In this document: one piece after another, positions 13,334-20,908 of the stretch
How the letters are laid out: the number at the start of each line of letters is the position of its first letter
Position numbering within the stretch: position 1 is the stretch's first letter
Source: Anaerolinea sp.
Lineage (GTDB): Bacteria; Chloroflexota; Dehalococcoidia; Tepidiformales; Tepidiformaceae
Length of the DNA stretch: 45,360 nucleotides
Reading direction: 5' to 3'
Assembly: GCA_013822275.1 (NCBI GenBank)
Contig: PNKC01000022.1
Location: forward strand, 1 to 45,360
Notes under the pieces: model-generated
Told to the model about the DNA's origin: nothing
The model's database searches: none
The model's input: only the letters and a program-made list of their open reading frames with translations
Program-made: the position numbers and the translations under genes

Positions 13334-15229
13334 GTGATCCAGTCGCGGCGTAGCGTGACGACGGTGAACCAAACCGCTGCCCTTCTCGTGGCCTTTGCAT
13401 TGGCGATCGGCGCGTTGAGTGGTGGGCCACTTCGGGGCCCGCGCGCCGCCGCCGCCGCGGACCCGGTTGTCGTCGAAGTAACCAGCTCCGCCGACACGGC
13501 CGCGTCACCGGCGTGCCCCGACGCAACCCGCTGTACGCTGCGCAGGGCGATCGAGGTCGCCAACACCGACGCGAGCGGATTGCCCGTCCGCATCACCTTC
13601 GCAGAGACCGCGTTTCCCGCCGCCGCGACGGCCACCATCGTCGTGGGTTCCACCCCCCTGCCGGTGGTCACGCGTGAAGACGTGACGATCGACGGGTCTG
13701 GCCGCGGGGTACGGCTGGCGGGCACAACGCAAAGCGTGACGCCAACGGTGAACGGCCTGGTTACCTCCGGCACGCGCGCAACCGTCCGCGGACTTGAAAT
13801 CCGCGGGTTCGCCGGGACCTGCCTGCACATGTCTGGCCCATCATCCACGGCCGGTGGGGACCCCGCTGCCGGGCAGGGAAACGTCATCGACGATTGCGAT
13901 GTGGGGGTGCGCGTGGACGGGGCCGACTCGCTCGTGCACGGCAATTCCATAGGCCTTTCGCCGGGTGTCGCCGGGGCGAACAGCGTCTCCACCGGGATCT
14001 GGGCAACCGGTGCGGACACCATTGTGGGCGAAGCGGCTTCAGGAGAGGGGCACGCCAACGCGATCGGCAACGCTGCCAGCGGCATCCGCATTGGCGGCGT
14101 GAATGTGGCGGCGCTCACGGGCGTGCGGGTGGCCGGGAACAGCATCGGCGGCGAGGTCGATGCCCCTGCGCCTGTCCAGGCCGGCATTGATGTCTTTGCG
14201 CCGGCGGCTGGTGTCCTTATCACGGAGAACGGCGTCAGGACAGCCGCGAGCGGCATCCGCGTCCATGGCAGCGCCGCTGGGCCGTCCGCTGTCAAAGTCA
14301 CGATCTCCCGCAACACCTTCGCGAACATCGCCGGGCTCGCAATCGACCTCAACGCCGACGGCCTGGCAAACCCCAACGACGAAGGCGACACGGACGATGG
14401 CGCGAACGGGCTGCGAAACTCCCCCGTGCTCATCCGGGCTGTCCAGTCCAGCGTGACGGGGAAGGCCTGCGCGGGCTGCCAGGTCCAGCTCTACTTCGCC
14501 CATCACCTCCCGGGGGGGAAGTCCGACTACGGCACGGAGCCATTGCCCGGCGCCGTGGCGACGGCAGGACCGGACGGCTCGTTCGCTTTCGATAATCCAC
14601 CGGTTGCGCCGGGCCAGTGGCTCGTCGCTCTCGCCACCGACGGCGAAGGCAACACGAGCGAGTTCAGCACGAGCACGCGCGTTGGCGCGGGCAACGTGCA
14701 GTGCGGTATCCCGTCGCTGAGCCCGGGTTGGAACCTGGTTGGCTACTTCGGCGCCCAGGCGGTCAACCTGGGCGCTGCTTTCCCCGCGGATGGGCCCGGA
14801 GTTGGCTCTGTCCGCGCGATCTACCGCCTGAATGCGGGTACCGGCTCGTACGCGGGGTGGCTCTCAGACACGGCCGCCGGGCGGACGCTCAACGCACTTC
14901 AGCCGGGCGAAGCGTACTGGATGCTCGCGGAGGCAGCGGTCGCGCTCCCGGGAGGGTTTTCGCTTTCCGTCCCTGTCCCGGTGCAGCTCCGCGCCGGCTG
15001 GAACACCGTCGTCTACATTGGGGCAACCGCGGCCGTGGAAGACGCCCTCGCGTCGATCGCGGGAAAGTACACCGGGTTGTACGCCTGGAGCGCCGCCTCT
15101 CAGGCGTGGCAGCGCTACGGCGGTCCGGGCGTGCCGGCGTGGGCGCGGGATTTCAGCGAACTCCAGGCGTGCGGGGCCTTCGAGATCTTCATGACCCAGG
15201 ACGCCGTGCTCACGCCGCTCCAGCCGTAG
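13334..15229 (+). CDS. Secreted CSLREA-type right-handed beta-helix protein
   Basis: This is an exported protein of about 630 residues. A signal peptide is clear: basic IQSRRS, a hydrophobic AALLVAFALAIGALSG core and an Ala-rich cleavage zone. The mature part opens with a CSLREA-like motif (CTLRRAIEVAN). Parallel beta-helix coils follow, with Asn/Gly-rich turns (VTIDGSGRGVRL, GLEIRGFAG, GNVIDDCDVGVRV, HGNSIGLS, ISRNTF). After a beta-sandwich-like stretch come two related C-terminal modules, each opening with GWN (PGWNLVGYFGA near 14725 and AGWNTVVYIGA near 14995). No LPXTG motif or C-terminal anchor helix is seen, so it is probably released or held non-covalently. Start choice is uncertain: GTG 13334 gives the best signal peptide; TTG 13319 and GTG 13355 are in frame. 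None has a good Shine-Dalgarno. Confidence 0.82.
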   Translation: MIQSRRSVTTVNQTAALLVAFALAIGALSGGPLRGPRAAAAADPVVVEVTSSADTAASPACPDATRCTLRRAIEVANTDASGLPVRITFAETAFPAAATATIVVGSTPLPVVTREDVTIDGSGRGVRLAGTTQSVTPTVNGLVTSGTRATVRGLEIRGFAGTCLHMSGPSSTAGGDPAAGQGNVIDDCDVGVRVDGADSLVHGNSIGLSPGVAGANSVSTGIWATGADTIVGEAASGEGHANAIGNAASGIRIGGVNVAALTGVRVAGNSIGGEVDAPAPVQAGIDVFAPAAGVLITENGVRTAASGIRVHGSAAGPSAVKVTISRNTFANIAGLAIDLNADGLANPNDEGDTDDGANGLRNSPVLIRAVQSSVTGKACAGCQVQLYFAHHLPGGKSDYGTEPLPGAVATAGPDGSFAFDNPPVAPGQWLVALATDGEGNTSEFSTSTRVGAGNVQCGIPSLSPGWNLVGYFGAQAVNLGAAFPADGPGVGSVRAIYRLNAGTGSYAGWLSDTAAGRTLNALQPGEAYWMLAEAAVALPGGFSLSVPVPVQLRAGWNTVVYIGATAAVEDALASIAGKYTGLYAWSAASQAWQRYGGPGVPAWARDFSELQACGAFEIFMTQDAVLTPLQP

Positions 15230-15292
15230 CTGCTGCTCGTATACTGAACCGTCACGCCGGACGAGAACGTTGGGACCCAGGAGGGGGAATCT

Positions 15293-16510
15293 TTGGGAAT
15301 CGAAATCAGACCATGCCGGGATGCCGCCGAGATGGCCGACTACGGCCGCATCGTTAGCTACGTGTTCGCTTCTCCCGACGGCATGGAAGAAGAGCTTGCC
15401 ACGACACAGCCCGACTGGACGATGTGTGCCTTTGTTGACGGCAAGATGGCGGGGACGATGGGAGTCTTCCCATTCACCGTGCGGCTGAACGGTAGCCCTG
15501 TGGCGATGGGCGGCGTGACCGCAGTGGGTACGCTTCCCGCATACCGGCGGCAGGGCCTGCTGCGAAAGGTAATGACCGACGGGCTCGCCATCATGCGCGA
15601 CCGGCGCCAGGCGTACGCGATCCTCTGGGCGAGCATGGGGGCGATTTACCAGCGATTCGGCTACGGCCTCGCTTCGACGCAAGTAAGCTACGCGTTCGAC
15701 CCGCGTTATGTGGACCTCGTGGACAACTCCCCGGTCCCTGGCTCCATCGAGATGATGGACAAGGCCGACGCCTTCCCGATCATCAAACAGCTCTACATCC
15801 GCCACGCCACGCCTCGCAACCTTCACATCCACCGTTCGGTCCCGCTCTGGGAGGCGAGTTCCCTGCACCCCCCGAAGAAAGGCCAACCGCTTTATGTCGC
15901 TGTTTACCGGGACCAGGAAGGCGAACCGCGGGGCCACTTGATCTACTCGACCGCGGAAGACGAACACGTTGGACCCGGACCGGGCCAGAAGATGGTCGTC
16001 AACGACTTCATCGCCCTCGACCTGGAGGCTTATCGGGGCCTCTGGGAATACATCCGGCGGCACGACCTCGTCGGCAAAGTCGTCATGCGTGGCGTTGTGC
16101 CGGAAGACGACCCGGCGCCAGCGCTGCTCCTGGAGCCGCGCATGCTTAACCGCAGTACGAGCGACCAGATCTGGATGCGGATCGTCGATGTCGAACAGGC
16201 GATGCCCCAGCGCCCGTATGGCGCCCGCGGGAACCTGACGTTCAGGATCGAGCGGGACGACGTTTGCCCCTGGAACGACGGCACCTACCTCCTGGAGACG
16301 GACGGCCGGGCAACCGCCGTGCGCAGGACGGACAGGAACCCCCAACTGACGATGACTCCCAACACGCTGGCCTCGCTGCTGGCAGGTCACCGTTCGGCGA
16401 CCTACCACGAACGGGCCGGACAACTCGAAGCGCACGACCGCACGGCGCTGGCGACCGCGGATGCGCTCTTCCGTCCGGAGTACGCGCCGCACTGCCCGAA
16501 CCAGTTTTAG
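15293..16510 (+). CDS. Eis-like GNAT N-acetyltransferase
   Basis: This protein of 405 residues has the three-part architecture of the Eis family. It has an N-terminal GNAT domain with the acetyl-CoA loop in LPAYRRQGLLRKV, a second GNAT-like domain, and a C-terminal SCP2-like domain. The tyrosine-containing motif IYQRFGYGLAS matches the region of the Eis catalytic Tyr. The protein ends in Phe (CPNQF); in mycobacterial Eis the C-terminal Phe carboxylate is the general base, so the ending is meaningful. Eis enzymes acetylate amines such as aminoglycosides or protein lysines; the substrate here is unknown. The TTG at 15293 is supported by AGGAGGGGG at 15279-15287. The gene ends one base from the convergent LLM gene. 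Confidence 0.88.
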   Translation: MGIEIRPCRDAAEMADYGRIVSYVFASPDGMEEELATTQPDWTMCAFVDGKMAGTMGVFPFTVRLNGSPVAMGGVTAVGTLPAYRRQGLLRKVMTDGLAIMRDRRQAYAILWASMGAIYQRFGYGLASTQVSYAFDPRYVDLVDNSPVPGSIEMMDKADAFPIIKQLYIRHATPRNLHIHRSVPLWEASSLHPPKKGQPLYVAVYRDQEGEPRGHLIYSTAEDEHVGPGPGQKMVVNDFIALDLEAYRGLWEYIRRHDLVGKVVMRGVVPEDDPAPALLLEPRMLNRSTSDQIWMRIVDVEQAMPQRPYGARGNLTFRIERDDVCPWNDGTYLLETDGRATAVRRTDRNPQLTMTPNTLASLLAGHRSATYHERAGQLEAHDRTALATADALFRPEYAPHCPNQF

Positions 16511-16511
16511 C

Positions 16512-17423
16512 TCAGACGTCCGCCACCAGGGCGCGGACTTCGGCCAGGCGCTTGATCGACCCCAACACCCGCGACTGATCGCCGGTCAGGTGGCGGACGA
16601 TGATATCCGTGTAACCCATCGCGCCGTAGTCCGCGAAGCGCGCCGCAACCTCCTCGGCGCTGCCGTACGTGGAGGCCGGCGGCTGGTGGCCACGGTAGCC
16701 GCCCTCGACGATCGGCCTCGCCACCGCCTCGGCTTCCGCGGAGGACTCACCGACGTAGATGTCCCGGCGGATGGCGACCGTCCCGGGCTTGCGGCCGTGC
16801 GCTTCGCATCGTTCGCGGTAGAACTGGGCCCAGTGCTTCGCCAGCTCGGGCATCAACTCCGGTCCGGCCAGGAAGCCGTCGCCGAGCCGCGCGGCACGAT
16901 CGATGGACGGCTCCGCGCTCCCGCCAACCCAGAACTGGACGGGTTCCGGTGGGACGGGAGCGATGCGCGCGCCCTCGAACCGGTAGCGGCCCTCGCTGCT
17001 GACCGTCTCGCCGGAAAGCAAGCGTTTCACCGTGTCGAGGCCCTCTTCGAAAAGTGACGGGCGGTGCTTGATGTTCGCGCCCATGGCCGAAAACTGCTGC
17101 CGGCCGTCTCCAAGCGCGCATTGGACGATGAACGGGCCCTCGGCGATGGAGGCCAGCGTGCCAACCTGCTCCGCGACGAGCACAGGGTTCCAGAGCGGAA
17201 GGAGAAAAAGACACCCGGCCGGATTGGGGCCCCATTCGGCCAGCAACCGGCCAAGAATCGGCACGTTCTGGTAATACGGCGCCGGCATGGCGTGGTGGTC
17301 GCCAACGAAGAGCGAATCGAGGCGCGCGGCGCGGGCAGCCGCGGCCCGGTCGATCATCATCCGCGCGCCTTCCCGGACGTCCCGGGTGGTGTGGAAACTG
17401 GTGAGCGAGATGCCGATGCGCAC
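16512..17423 (-). CDS. LLM-class flavin-dependent oxidoreductase
   Basis: This is a luciferase-like TIM-barrel oxidoreductase of 303 residues, probably using F420 or FMN. Family features include the N-terminal strand RIGISLTSF, the DSLFVGDHHA segment carrying the catalytic-region His, LGDGRQQFSAMG, the WVGGSAEPSIDRAARLGDGFL phosphate-binding region and the C-terminal helix pair with YTDIIVRH. The pattern is that of the F420-dependent branch, but the cofactor cannot be proven from sequence. The GTG start at 17423 has GGAGG six bases upstream. It follows hemA by 53 bases on the same strand and could be read through from it. Substrate unknown. Confidence 0.9.
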   Translation of the reverse strand: MRIGISLTSFHTTRDVREGARMMIDRAAAARAARLDSLFVGDHHAMPAPYYQNVPILGRLLAEWGPNPAGCLFLLPLWNPVLVAEQVGTLASIAEGPFIVQCALGDGRQQFSAMGANIKHRPSLFEEGLDTVKRLLSGETVSSEGRYRFEGARIAPVPPEPVQFWVGGSAEPSIDRAARLGDGFLAGPELMPELAKHWAQFYRERCEAHGRKPGTVAIRRDIYVGESSAEAEAVARPIVEGGYRGHQPPASTYGSAEEVAARFADYGAMGYTDIIVRHLTGDQSRVLGSIKRLAEVRALVADV

Positions 17424-17476
17424 GGGAGGCCTCCGGGTGAGTTGCCGCGCAACACTACCGCCTACGGCAGAGGCTG

Positions 17477-18547
17477 TCAGTCTTCAGCGAAAAGCGCGAC
17501 GACGTCGCGGCCGAACTCCGCGTCGCCTCGCTGGCGCAGCCGGGCGGATGGCCGGTGAAAGATCTGGTCCACCAGCGAGCGGGTGAGGGTCTCGAGCAAC
17601 TGCGGTGGAAGTTCCGGATGAAGGCGCTGCATCCTGCCAAGTTCACGCTGACGGACCCGCTCGACCTCCAGGCGCAGGGAGCCGACCAGCGACGCGCCGC
17701 TTTCGTTGGCGCGCTCGAGGTGCCGGGCGACGATCTGACTTAGCTTCGCCTGGAGTTCCGCCCGGCGGTGCATGGAATGGGCGCGCGAGTGTTCTTCGCG
17801 GAGCAGGTCCGCCATGGTGAGGATGCGCTCGCCGACGGCGAAATTGCGCGGCGTGCCGAGGTCGAGCGCGAGCGTAGCGGTCGGCAAGTCGCCGGGCGCA
17901 AGTTCCCCCGCGCCTGAGCCGAGACAGCCCGCAATGACTGTGACGGAAGAGAGTTGGGCGATGCCCGCAAGCGGCACGAACTCCCACGCCTGTTCCTCGT
18001 CGTCAGCGGGCCGTTGCCGGCCGGCGATGAGCACCCGGTCGAAGCCGAGTTCGAGGCCACGGGCGGCGACAAGGCGCCCCATGGCTCCCGTGCCGAGGAC
18101 CAGCAGGGTACCCGCGGCAGGCAGCCCCGCGAGGCGAAGCCCACGGTCCAGGAGGTGCCCGGCGTGGCTTTCGAAGGGCGTCGCGCGGCGAAGTTCCCGC
18201 GCTGCGGCGATGGCGACATCAGCGAGGCGGCGGACAGCGGGAGAGGCGTCAGCGAACCCGGCGCGCACCTGGCCCATGATCTGCTCTTCGCCAAGCACAG
18301 CCGAGTGCAGTCCCGCGGCAACCTGCGCAATCCGCTCAAGCGCGGCCACGCCAGCCCATTTCCCGGGCGCTGGACAGTCACAGGCCGTATCGCCGAAGGC
18401 CTCCAGGCGCTGGCAGCTCGCGATGATTGGACGGCCCGGGTGACTCGCCGCCATGCGCGCCTGAATACTCGCCATCTCGTCCGCGCCGAGTGAGACGGTC
18501 GTCCAGCCGCAGCCGTAAAGGTCGATGAGTGGGCCAGCGGTTGTCAT
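17477..18547 (-). CDS. hemA: Divergent glutamyl-tRNA reductase
   Basis: This resembles GluTR, which reduces glutamyl-tRNA to glutamate-1-semialdehyde, the first committed step of C5 tetrapyrrole synthesis. The diagnostic motifs are present but drifted. SCQRLEAF replaces the usual TCNRxE, keeping the nucleophilic Cys and the Arg-x-Glu. HSAVLGEEQIMGQVR matches the LGExQIxGQ motif. A Rossmann NADPH site is GTLLVLGTGAMGRLVAARG, and ALDLGTPRNF replaces DLAVPRDI. A C-terminal dimerisation helix follows. At 356 residues it is shorter than typical enzymes (about 420). No other haem genes are adjacent, so a paralogue with an altered role is possible. The ATG lies inside one arm of a perfect inverted repeat (18540-18576), which points to specific control of initiation or translation. 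Confidence 0.75.
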   Translation of the reverse strand: MTTAGPLIDLYGCGWTTVSLGADEMASIQARMAASHPGRPIIASCQRLEAFGDTACDCPAPGKWAGVAALERIAQVAAGLHSAVLGEEQIMGQVRAGFADASPAVRRLADVAIAAARELRRATPFESHAGHLLDRGLRLAGLPAAGTLLVLGTGAMGRLVAARGLELGFDRVLIAGRQRPADDEEQAWEFVPLAGIAQLSSVTVIAGCLGSGAGELAPGDLPTATLALDLGTPRNFAVGERILTMADLLREEHSRAHSMHRRAELQAKLSQIVARHLERANESGASLVGSLRLEVERVRQRELGRMQRLHPELPPQLLETLTRSLVDQIFHRPSARLRQRGDAEFGRDVVALFAED

Positions 18548-18576
18548 TGTTGATTGAGTCTATCAACAATGACAAC
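18540..18576. repeat. Perfect 15-bp inverted repeat over the hemA start codon
   Basis: The arms are GTTGTCATTGTTGAT (18540-18554) and its exact complement ATCAACAATGACAAC (18562-18576), separated by TGAGTCT. The hemA start codon (minus strand, 18547-18545) lies in the left arm. The element is strongly A/T-rich in a high-GC neighbourhood and fills most of the 44-base gap between fumarase beta and hemA. No T-run follows on either strand, so a terminator is unlikely. It reads as an operator for a dimeric repressor, or as an mRNA hairpin hiding the hemA start. The regulator is unknown to me. Confidence 0.75.
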
Positions 18577-18591
18577 GAAAACGCCAGGGCC

Positions 18592-19185
18592 TCACCCGCC
18601 GAGGCTCTTGACCGCCGGTATGGGCCGCTCGCTCGTGCGGTATTGGGCCTTGCCCGATTCGAGCAGGTCGTTGCCGCGGCAGTCGTTGACGACGATGGCC
18701 GGGAAGCCTTCCACTCCAAGGCGGCGGATCGCTTCCGTGCCGAGGTCCTCGAAGGCGACGACTTCCGCGGACTTGATATGGCGGTTGAGGAGCGCCCCGG
18801 CCCCGCCGACGGCTATGCAGTAAACAGCATGATGCTGTTTGATCGCCTCGCGGATGGCCGGACCGCGGCCGCCCTTCCCGATGATGCCCTTGAGGCCAAG
18901 TTCGAGCATCGGGATTGTGTAGGGGTCGAGCCGCATCGCCGTCGTCGGGCCGGCTGAACCGATCACGGCGCCAGGCCGGGGCGGCGTTGGCCCGACGTAG
19001 TAGATAACCTGGCCACGAAGGTCGACCGGAAGCTCCTGGCCGTTCTTCATCAGTTCGATCAGCCGCTTGTGGGCGGCGTCGCGGGCGGTGTAGATGACGC
19101 CCGTGAACGTGACGTGGGTGCCGATCGTAAGGGTGTCGATCACCTCGTCGGTGAGTGGTGTCGTCAGGTGGACGCCTTCGGCCAT
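18592..19185 (-). CDS. Class I fumarase-type hydratase, beta (C-terminal) subunit
   Basis: This is the 197-residue beta subunit of a two-subunit iron-sulfur fumarate hydratase (FumA C-terminal/TtdB family). Together with the alpha subunit it interconverts fumarate and malate, or hydrates a related dicarboxylate such as tartrate. Typical segments are VIYTARDAAHKRL, the GPTTAMRLDPYT loop, KGIIGKGGRG and CIAVGGAGALLNRHI. The ATG at 19185 is preceded by GGGGGT with good spacing, so the longer frame back to 19335 is not used. It is third in a compact minus-strand operon: fumarase alpha, GNAT (stop 5 bases before this start), then this gene. The hemA repeat follows. Fumarase is the likeliest activity. 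Confidence 0.92.
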   Translation of the reverse strand: MAEGVHLTTPLTDEVIDTLTIGTHVTFTGVIYTARDAAHKRLIELMKNGQELPVDLRGQVIYYVGPTPPRPGAVIGSAGPTTAMRLDPYTIPMLELGLKGIIGKGGRGPAIREAIKQHHAVYCIAVGGAGALLNRHIKSAEVVAFEDLGTEAIRRLGVEGFPAIVVNDCRGNDLLESGKAQYRTSERPIPAVKSLGG

Positions 19186-19190
19186 GATTG

Positions 19191-19715
19191 TTACCCCCGG
19201 GATTCGTGCCCGGCCGGAAGCGGCGCGAGCGGTTTGCTCATGAGAATGAAGTGGGCCGGCATTTTGAGCTTCTCCATGTGACCCTCCGGCCACGGAGCGC
19301 TGCCCGTGACGGCGTAGCCCAGACGTCCGTACCACGGTGGCAACTCAGTCCGCAGATTGACGGCGGTCAGCTCCATCACGGTGCAGCCACGTTCACGACA
19401 GAACTCCTCGGCTGCGCCAACGAGTTGCGCGCCGAGACCGGTACGCTGGTGTGCCGGAGCTACCGACAACATGCCGAAGTAGCCGCGAGTGCCGTCGAGC
19501 ACTACGTGGACCGCCCCGGCAAGCAAGCCGTCCGGCGCGTCCACCACCAGGAACCGGTCGTCCTCGATGCGGAGAGTCACCTCAGCAACGTTTGTCCGGT
19601 TGCCGTCTATGAAGAAGTCCTCCACGCGGTACGCCTCGTTCACGAGTGCCGTCACGGCGTCCGCCTCGTCCGGGCGAGCGAGACGGAACTGAGGCGTCCG
19701 ATCCTTCGTCTTCAT
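19191..19715 (-). CDS. GNAT family N-acetyltransferase between the fumarase subunit genes
   Basis: This is a single-domain GNAT of 174 residues. The acetyl-CoA pyrophosphate loop is in APAHQRTGLGAQLV, preceded by the beta4 strand GTRGYFGMLSV and followed by CTVMELTAVN and the WYGRLGYAVTG motif typical of amine acetyltransferases. The ATG at 19715 begins 17 bases after the fumarase alpha stop; the stop is 5 bases before the fumarase beta start. Co-translation with both fumarase subunits is therefore very likely. The substrate is unknown. Protein lysine or a small amine are both possible, and a regulatory link to fumarase is only inference from position. Confidence 0.88.
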   Translation of the reverse strand: MKTKDRTPQFRLARPDEADAVTALVNEAYRVEDFFIDGNRTNVAEVTLRIEDDRFLVVDAPDGLLAGAVHVVLDGTRGYFGMLSVAPAHQRTGLGAQLVGAAEEFCRERGCTVMELTAVNLRTELPPWYGRLGYAVTGSAPWPEGHMEKLKMPAHFILMSKPLAPLPAGHESRG

Positions 19716-19732
19716 CAATGGCGCTTGCGCGG

Positions 19733-20578
19733 CTAGAGGACCGCTTCCTTCGTGCGGGCGCTGTGGCACTGGATGTTCACGGCCACGGGAAGGGCTGTGA
19801 TGTGTGTTGGGAACGTATCGACGAACACATCCAACGCCGTGGTGCTTCCACCGACGGCCTGTGGCCCGACACCGAGCGCGTTTACCGCCTCGAGCAGTTC
19901 GTCCTCAAGCGCTGCCACTTCCTCGTCCGGATGACGGGAGCCGATCTTGCGGAAGAGGGTGTGCTTTGCCATCGTCATCGCCTTTTCGGCCGTCCCGCCA
20001 ATGCCGACGCCGATCACCAGCGGTGGGCAGGGGTTGCCTCCCGACATGTCCACCGTTTCGCAGACGAAATCGATGACGGCTGCCTTGCCCATGCCGGGCA
20101 AGAAGTTCTGGTAGCGCGACATGTTCTCACAGCCGCCGCCTTTTGGCATGAAGTGCAGCTTCAGTTGGTCGCCGGGGACGATCTCTGTGTGGATAATCCC
20201 CGGCGTGTTGTCACCGGTGTTCGTGCGTGCACTGAAGGGCCGGGCGGCTATGGACTTCCTCAGGAAGCCCTCTCCGTAGCCGCGGCGGATTCCCTCGTTG
20301 ATGGCATCGATCAGATAGCCGCCGGTTACGTGGACGTCCTGCCCGATTTCCACGTGGACGACCGCGGACCCGGTGTCCTGGCAAAGCGGGAGCATGCGAG
20401 TCCGCGCGATCTCGGCGTTTTCCAGGATTTCTTCGAGGATCTGGACCGCCAGGGGGTTTCGCTCGGTCGTCTTTGCGCTTCGGATAGCCCCCTCCACGTC
20501 CTCGGGAAGGAAGTGTGTAGCTTCGACGGCGAGCCTCGCCACCGTCTCCGTAATCTGCCCGGCCGTGATCTCTCTCAT
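19733..20578 (-). CDS. Class I fumarase-type hydratase, alpha (N-terminal) subunit
   Basis: This is the 281-residue alpha subunit of a two-subunit iron-sulfur fumarate hydratase (FumA N-terminal/TtdA family). The three cysteines expected to bind the 4Fe-4S cluster are visible in LPLCQDTGSA, PKGGGCENMS and NIQCHSAR. The substrate-contact loops NTGDNTPGIIHTEIVPGD and CPPLVIGVGIGGTAEKA are also present. L-tartrate dehydratase is a close relative, so fumarase is preferred rather than proven. The ATG at 20578 is followed immediately by the family start REITAGQITETVARL. It is first of the alpha-GNAT-beta cluster and 64 bases downstream of a small unknown gene on the same strand. Confidence 0.93.
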   Translation of the reverse strand: MREITAGQITETVARLAVEATHFLPEDVEGAIRSAKTTERNPLAVQILEEILENAEIARTRMLPLCQDTGSAVVHVEIGQDVHVTGGYLIDAINEGIRRGYGEGFLRKSIAARPFSARTNTGDNTPGIIHTEIVPGDQLKLHFMPKGGGCENMSRYQNFLPGMGKAAVIDFVCETVDMSGGNPCPPLVIGVGIGGTAEKAMTMAKHTLFRKIGSRHPDEEVAALEDELLEAVNALGVGPQAVGGSTTALDVFVDTFPTHITALPVAVNIQCHSARTKEAVL

Positions 20579-20642
20579 GGCACTGAGAGTACCGCGAAGC
20601 GGCTCGACGAACCATCGTCAGTTCTTCGCCGGCCGTCGCCAG

Positions 20643-20879
20643 CTACACCTTGCGGTCGATGTTCGCGCCGACGTTTGGGTCGAGCAGGGCGACAATCTGA
20701 TTGCCCATCTCGCGCTGGACTTGCAGCACCTTCGCAGCCGCGGCCACGGCCACGCGCGCGCTCAGCGCCTGGCCTATGGCGCCGGGGTCCCCTGGGTCGC
20801 GAAGTACAGCGTGGAGCGAGGCCTCGCCGACGGAGTTCATGTGCTGATTGTCGGCAGGTGTGGCGGCGGCCACAGTCAT
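20643..20879 (-). CDS. Small hypothetical protein, weakly YjfB/motility-protein-like
   Basis: This small frame of 78 residues lies between fumarase alpha and the divergent DUF4097-like gene and otherwise fills an empty 330-base gap. Third-position G/C is high throughout, as in neighbouring real genes, and GAAGGG lies just before the ATG at 20879. The C-terminal half is a helix (AAAAKVLQVQREMGNQIVALL) ending in DPNVGANIDRKV. That ending faintly resembles short YjfB-like 'putative motility' proteins, which end in a G-x-NID pattern after a helix; this similarity is from memory and weak. No flagellar genes are in the window. A later ATG at 20840 is also possible. Function unknown. Confidence 0.45.
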   Translation of the reverse strand: MTVAAATPADNQHMNSVGEASLHAVLRDPGDPGAIGQALSARVAVAAAAKVLQVQREMGNQIVALLDPNVGANIDRKV

Positions 20880-20908
20880 CCGCCCTTCGCAGGCGGTAAC
20901 ATGCGCGC

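Noticed and set aside
14864-16492. A 542-codon minus-strand frame across the beta-helix and Eis-like genes
   Set aside because: It crosses two well-supported plus-strand genes and shows only reverse-frame composition.
17424-17437. GGAGGCCTCC palindrome upstream of the LLM gene as an operator
   Set aside because: It is simply the ribosome binding site with chance symmetry; ten bases with no spacer in GC-rich DNA are not remarkable.
18550-18566. FNR/CRP box within the hemA repeat (TTGAT...ATCAA)
   Set aside because: The half-sites match, but the spacer is 7 bases instead of the 4 needed for an FNR site, and the symmetry extends well beyond it.
18540-18576. The hemA repeat as an intrinsic terminator for fumarase
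   Set aside because: The stem is A/T-rich, no T-run follows on either strand, and the hemA start codon is inside it.
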